A stretch of 64,000 nucleotides of DNA from Sediminibacterium soli (lineage in GTDB: Bacteria > Bacteroidota > Bacteroidia > Chitinophagales > Chitinophagaceae). The translations under genes were made by a program, and so were the position numbers. The stretch spans positions 310,001-374,000 of the forward strand of contig NZ_JAACJR010000006.1 of NCBI RefSeq assembly GCF_009939225.1, read 5' to 3'. The notes under the pieces were generated by a model, which saw only the letters and a program-made list of their open reading frames with translations, ran no database searches and was not told the DNA's origin. This document shows, piece by piece, positions 61,490 to 64,000 of the stretch (position 1 is the first letter of the stretch; every line of letters starts with the position of its first letter).

Positions 61490-61519
61490 GTGAGTGGATT
61501 GTGGATTGGCGGATTTGGG
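61490..61519 (+). repeat. Intergenic word repeat, family C copy 2 (single arm)
   Basis: GTGAGTGGATTGTGGATTGG then CGGATTTGGG, using the same words as 36741-36899. Confidence 0.4.
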
Positions 61520-61569
61520 AATGGGTGGGGCTGACGCCGGTTTGTCTTTTACTTTACCGTTGCTGTGTT

Positions 61570-61605
61570 TAGCCATTCAACCATTGAACCATCGAACCAT
61601 TTCAC
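61570..61605 (+). repeat. Intergenic word repeat, family D copy 3
   Basis: AGCCATTCAACCATTGAACC then ATCGAACCATTTCAC, three near copies of the unit CCATTCAA/CCATTGAA/CCATCGAA, words shared with 16479-16560 and 40434-40531. Confidence 0.45.
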
Positions 61606-61617
61606 TCTTCCACCTTC

Positions 61618-62535
61618 CTAACCTCCCTTCTTCGACTTCCAGCCGATCAGCAATACGCCGGCGATTACGAGCAGGGTGCCGGAAAGCTGTGTGGTATTGA
61701 CGGGCTCGCCGAGAAAAAAATGTGCCTGCAGAATGGTGGAGACTGGGCCGATGCTGGTGATGATGGATACATTGTTGCTGCCGATCCTTTTCATACCGTT
61801 GCTCATCAAAAACGAAGGCAGCACCGTTGCGATCAGCGCGATGGCGAGCGAATACCAGGCAAGGGTGGGCGTCAGCCGCACGCCGGCAAAATCGTGCACC
61901 AGCAGGAAATGAATAAAAATTCCCGCCGTGGCGGCCAGCATGGCATAAGCCGTATACCTGGTAGCACCCAGTCGCGGCACCAGTCTGCCCGAGCCCACCA
62001 GGTAAACCGAATAGGTGATGGAACAAAGAAAGACCATGAACGACCCGAAATAGAACTGCGGGTTGGTATCCCCGAGCTTCAGCTCACCAAAATAGGCGAT
62101 GCCGATACCCAGGTAGGTGAGCAACAGCGCAGCCAGCTGCGCCCGCTCCAGTTTTGTTTTGAAATAATAGGTATTGATCAGCACCGCGAACGTGGGATAG
62201 AGGAAAAGGATCAGTCGTTCAAGACCTGCCGATACATACTGCAGACCGATGAAATCAAACAGGCTGCTGAGGTAGTAGCCGAGAATGCCCATTGCCAGTA
62301 CCAGCAGCCAGTCCCGCCGCGTGAGCGCGGCCTGGTTCTCCTTTCTTGCAGCCAGCCCGGCCGCTGCCAGGTAGAAGGGCAGCGAGAAAAGCATACGCAG
62401 ACAGAGCAGCGTCAGCGCATCCACCTGTGTATCCCTGAAAGCAAGTTTTACAAAAATGGCCTTGGTGGAAAAGAAGACCGCACCAAGTATGGTGATGAAA
62501 AAACCGGTGAGTGTGATTTTTTTACCCATTGGCAT
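61618..62535 (-). CDS. EamA/DMT family transporter
   Basis: About 305 residues with ten membrane helices and two EamA repeats (GAVFFSTKAIFVKLAF at the start of the first; SITYSVYLVGSGRLV and GSNNVSIITSIGPVSTILQAHFFLGE in the second). Exports or imports small metabolites; substrate unknown. The start is ambiguous: ATG at 62535 (MPMGKK) or 62529 (MGKK); upstream codons add an uncharged tail without family support. The C-terminus is Lys-rich. Confidence 0.88.
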   Translation of the reverse strand: MPMGKKITLTGFFITILGAVFFSTKAIFVKLAFRDTQVDALTLLCLRMLFSLPFYLAAAGLAARKENQAALTRRDWLLVLAMGILGYYLSSLFDFIGLQYVSAGLERLILFLYPTFAVLINTYYFKTKLERAQLAALLLTYLGIGIAYFGELKLGDTNPQFYFGSFMVFLCSITYSVYLVGSGRLVPRLGATRYTAYAMLAATAGIFIHFLLVHDFAGVRLTPTLAWYSLAIALIATVLPSFLMSNGMKRIGSNNVSIITSIGPVSTILQAHFFLGEPVNTTQLSGTLLVIAGVLLIGWKSKKGG

Positions 62536-62659
62536 GTTGGAACGCGACCCATTGACATTGCGTATCGCCGGCGCCGGGCGCTCGCGGGAAACGGCAACTG
62601 TTACCATTTCCGGATTTCAAAGTAAACCCTTTCCGGAGGAACGAAAACGGTGCAGCCGG

Positions 62660-63472
62660 TCAGGCGCTTACGTTGAAATCGCGCAGTGCGTCGTTCAGGC
62701 TTGTTTTAAGATCGGTGCTTGCCTTGCGCTGACCGATGATCAGTGCGCAGCTGACCTGGTAATCGCCGGCGTTGAATTTTTTGGTATAGCTGCCCGGTAT
62801 CACCACGCTTCTTGCAGGAACACGGCCTTTGTATTCAACAGGCTCGCTGCCGCTTACGTCGATGATCTTGGTAGACTGGGTAAGCACCACGTTGGCGCCC
62901 AGGACAGCTTCTTTTTCAACGATCACACCTTCCACCACGATACAGCGGCTGCCGATAAAACAGCCGTCTTCCACGATCACCGGACTGGCCTGCAGCGGTT
63001 CCAATACGCCGCCAATGCCCACGCCGCCGCTCAGGTGCACGCCTTTGCCTATCTGTGCGCAGCTGCCAACGGTTGCCCAGGTGTCTACCATAGTGCCTTC
63101 GTCCACAAAAGCGCCGATGTTTACATAGCTGGGCATCAGCACCACGTTCTTTGCCAGATAAGCGCCATAACGTGCCACCGCATGCGGTACGGCCCGTACA
63201 CCCAGTGCCTTATAATTGCTTTTCAGCAGCATTTTATCGTGAAATTCAAAAGGAGGCAGGTCCCAGGTCTGCATTTGCTGAATACCGAAATACAGCAGTA
63301 TGGCCTGCTTCACCCATTCGTTTACCACCCAGCCGTTGTCGGTGGGTGTTGCTGTGCGCAATCGGCCTTTGTCCACCTCTTCTATCACTTCGCGTACGGC
63401 ATCGGCGTATTTGGCGGTTTTCAGCAGTTCTCGGCTATTCCAGGCTTCCTGTATCAGCAGTTGTAAAGACAT
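62660..63472 (-). CDS. dapD: 2,3,4,5-tetrahydropyridine-2,6-dicarboxylate N-succinyltransferase
   Basis: Fourth step of lysine/diaminopimelate synthesis by the succinylase branch. 270 residues from the ATG at 63472. N-terminal helical domain (MSLQLLIQEAWNSREL), then a left-handed beta-helix of hexapeptide repeats (VNIGAFVDEGTMVDTWATVG, VHLSGGVGIGGVL, VIVEDGCFIGSRCIVVEGV). The family motif around the active Asp/Glu is intact. A longer in-frame upstream start is unlikely because the promoter lies there. Confidence 0.95.
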   Translation of the reverse strand: MSLQLLIQEAWNSRELLKTAKYADAVREVIEEVDKGRLRTATPTDNGWVVNEWVKQAILLYFGIQQMQTWDLPPFEFHDKMLLKSNYKALGVRAVPHAVARYGAYLAKNVVLMPSYVNIGAFVDEGTMVDTWATVGSCAQIGKGVHLSGGVGIGGVLEPLQASPVIVEDGCFIGSRCIVVEGVIVEKEAVLGANVVLTQSTKIIDVSGSEPVEYKGRVPARSVVIPGSYTKKFNAGDYQVSCALIIGQRKASTDLKTSLNDALRDFNVSA

Positions 63473-63488
63473 GTTTTGAAATTTTTTG

Positions 63489-63496
63489 CAAACATA
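63489..63496 (-). promoter_or_regulatory. -7 promoter element of dapD
   Basis: Minus strand TATGTTTG, 16 bases from the start codon, preceded by TTG about 18 bases upstream (TTGTGGCAACTTACG...), a good -33/-7 pair. Confidence 0.6.
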
Positions 63497-63537
63497 CAGT
63501 ATCGTAAGTTGCCACAATCTGTAATTTGCGGCGGTAA

Positions 63538-64000
63538 ATGCAACCTTTCGAAAAAGATATCGAAGCCTGCCTGGAGCAGTTGAACAGGGGCGGACTTATT
63601 TTATACCCCACCGATACCGTGTGGGGTATAGGCTGTGATGCAACCAATGCCGAGGCCGTTGCAAAAATCTACGCGCTGAAAAAAAGGGCCGATTCAAAAG
63701 CGATGATCGTGCTGGTGGCCGATGAGAGGGATATCCTCCGGTACGTGACCCAGCCCGATCTGCAGATATTCGACTACATCAAAGGCGTTAACAAACCCAC
63801 CACCGTTATTTACGAGGGCGCCATTGAACTTGCGGATAACCTGATTGCCGCGGATGGTTCCATCGCCATACGTATCTGCGAGGAGGATTTCTGCAGGCAC
63901 CTGATACGCCGTTTCCGCAAACCGCTGGTGAGCACCTCCGCCAATATCAGCGGTTACCCCTCGCCGCAATGTTTCGATGATATTGAACCCCTTATCCGCG
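63538..64000 (+). CDS. L-threonylcarbamoyladenylate synthase, Sua5/YrdC/TsaC family (partial)
   Basis: Only the first 154 codons are in the window; runs off the right edge. Makes threonylcarbamoyl-AMP for tRNA t6A37. ATG at 63538 gives MQPFEKDIEACLEQLNRGGL, then the YrdC motif LYPTDTVWGIGCDATN and KKRADSKAMIVLV; later SAPTTVIY-type and S-T-S-A-N-I-S-G near the edge. It is divergent from dapD, 65 bases apart. Confidence 0.92.
   Translation, partial: MQPFEKDIEACLEQLNRGGLILYPTDTVWGIGCDATNAEAVAKIYALKKRADSKAMIVLVADERDILRYVTQPDLQIFDYIKGVNKPTTVIYEGAIELADNLIAADGSIAIRICEEDFCRHLIRRFRKPLVSTSANISGYPSPQCFDDIEPLIR

Overview
The window looks like a chromosomal segment of a Bacteroidetes bacterium, most likely family Chitinophagaceae. 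The evidence is a SusC/SusD pair, many -7 promoter elements of the form TAnnTTTG, a eukaryote-type NADP isocitrate dehydrogenase, LytTR two-component systems, a SWIB/histone-H1-like protein, and closest-feeling family variants throughout. Base composition is moderate (about half G+C by eye) and fairly uniform. One AT-rich orphan gene near 6 kb stands out. I see no phage, insertion sequence, CRISPR array, rRNA or replication origin.

Layout. 1-5.9 kb: end of an exported protein, glutaryl-CoA dehydrogenase, shikimate kinase, DUF423 protein, FtsK and a LolA-like carrier. 6-9.2 kb: an AT-rich orphan, an exported esterase with a starch-binding-like domain, a DUF6265 protein and RNase Z. 9.5-13.8 kb: rpsO, pnp, prmA and plsY. 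14-19.9 kb: a tandem pair of M48 peptidase homologues (the second has lost its catalytic Glu), a YdeI-like protein, a CYTH protein, DnaG and a DeoR-type regulator. 20.2-25.9 kb: a SusC-SusD-DUF4397 operon without a glycosidase. 26-30.6 kb: a J-domain protein, a STAS protein, ClpC and UbiX. 30.6-34 kb: a membrane-anchored protein, a short alpha-glucan phosphorylase homologue without the PLP lysine, and a lipoprotein. 34.1-38.2 kb: a DtxR/MntR regulator, an Nramp-UspA fusion and isocitrate dehydrogenase. 38.2-43 kb: a paired ATP-grasp-like protein and class I glutamine amidotransferase, an M42 peptidase, a UbiA-like membrane protein and a lipoprotein. 43-49.7 kb: a LuxE-like acyl-protein synthetase, a GH95 alpha-fucosidase, a Na+/H+ antiporter, a half-size MFS protein and a DUF4242 protein. 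50 kb: tRNA-Leu(CAG). 50.2-55.4 kb: an unusual four-gene minus-strand cassette. 55.8-58.3 kb: SWIB/H1-like protein and two response regulators. 58.4-61.4 kb: a LiaF-like/DUF4288/LytS-type kinase/LytTR regulator operon. 61.6-64 kb: an EamA transporter, DapD, and the start of a Sua5/TsaC gene.

The best candidate for an undescribed system is the 50.2-55.4 kb cassette. It encodes a multi-pass membrane protein, a chitosanase (GH46)-like protein, a subtilisin-like (S8) protease and a large exported protein. The two enzymes lack signal peptides and share the same roughly 55-residue SH3-like N-terminal module (motifs WYRDRD and YWGGA). A second strong theme is non-coding: at least five vocabularies of short repeated words form imperfect inverted repeats between genes, and two genes take their stop codon from such a repeat. 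Other points of note are likely pseudo-enzymes (M48 homologue HQLAH; phosphorylase K-to-T), a promoter embedded in a three-half-site operator ahead of the Mn transporter, and several -7 elements so close to start codons that the mRNAs would be leaderless.
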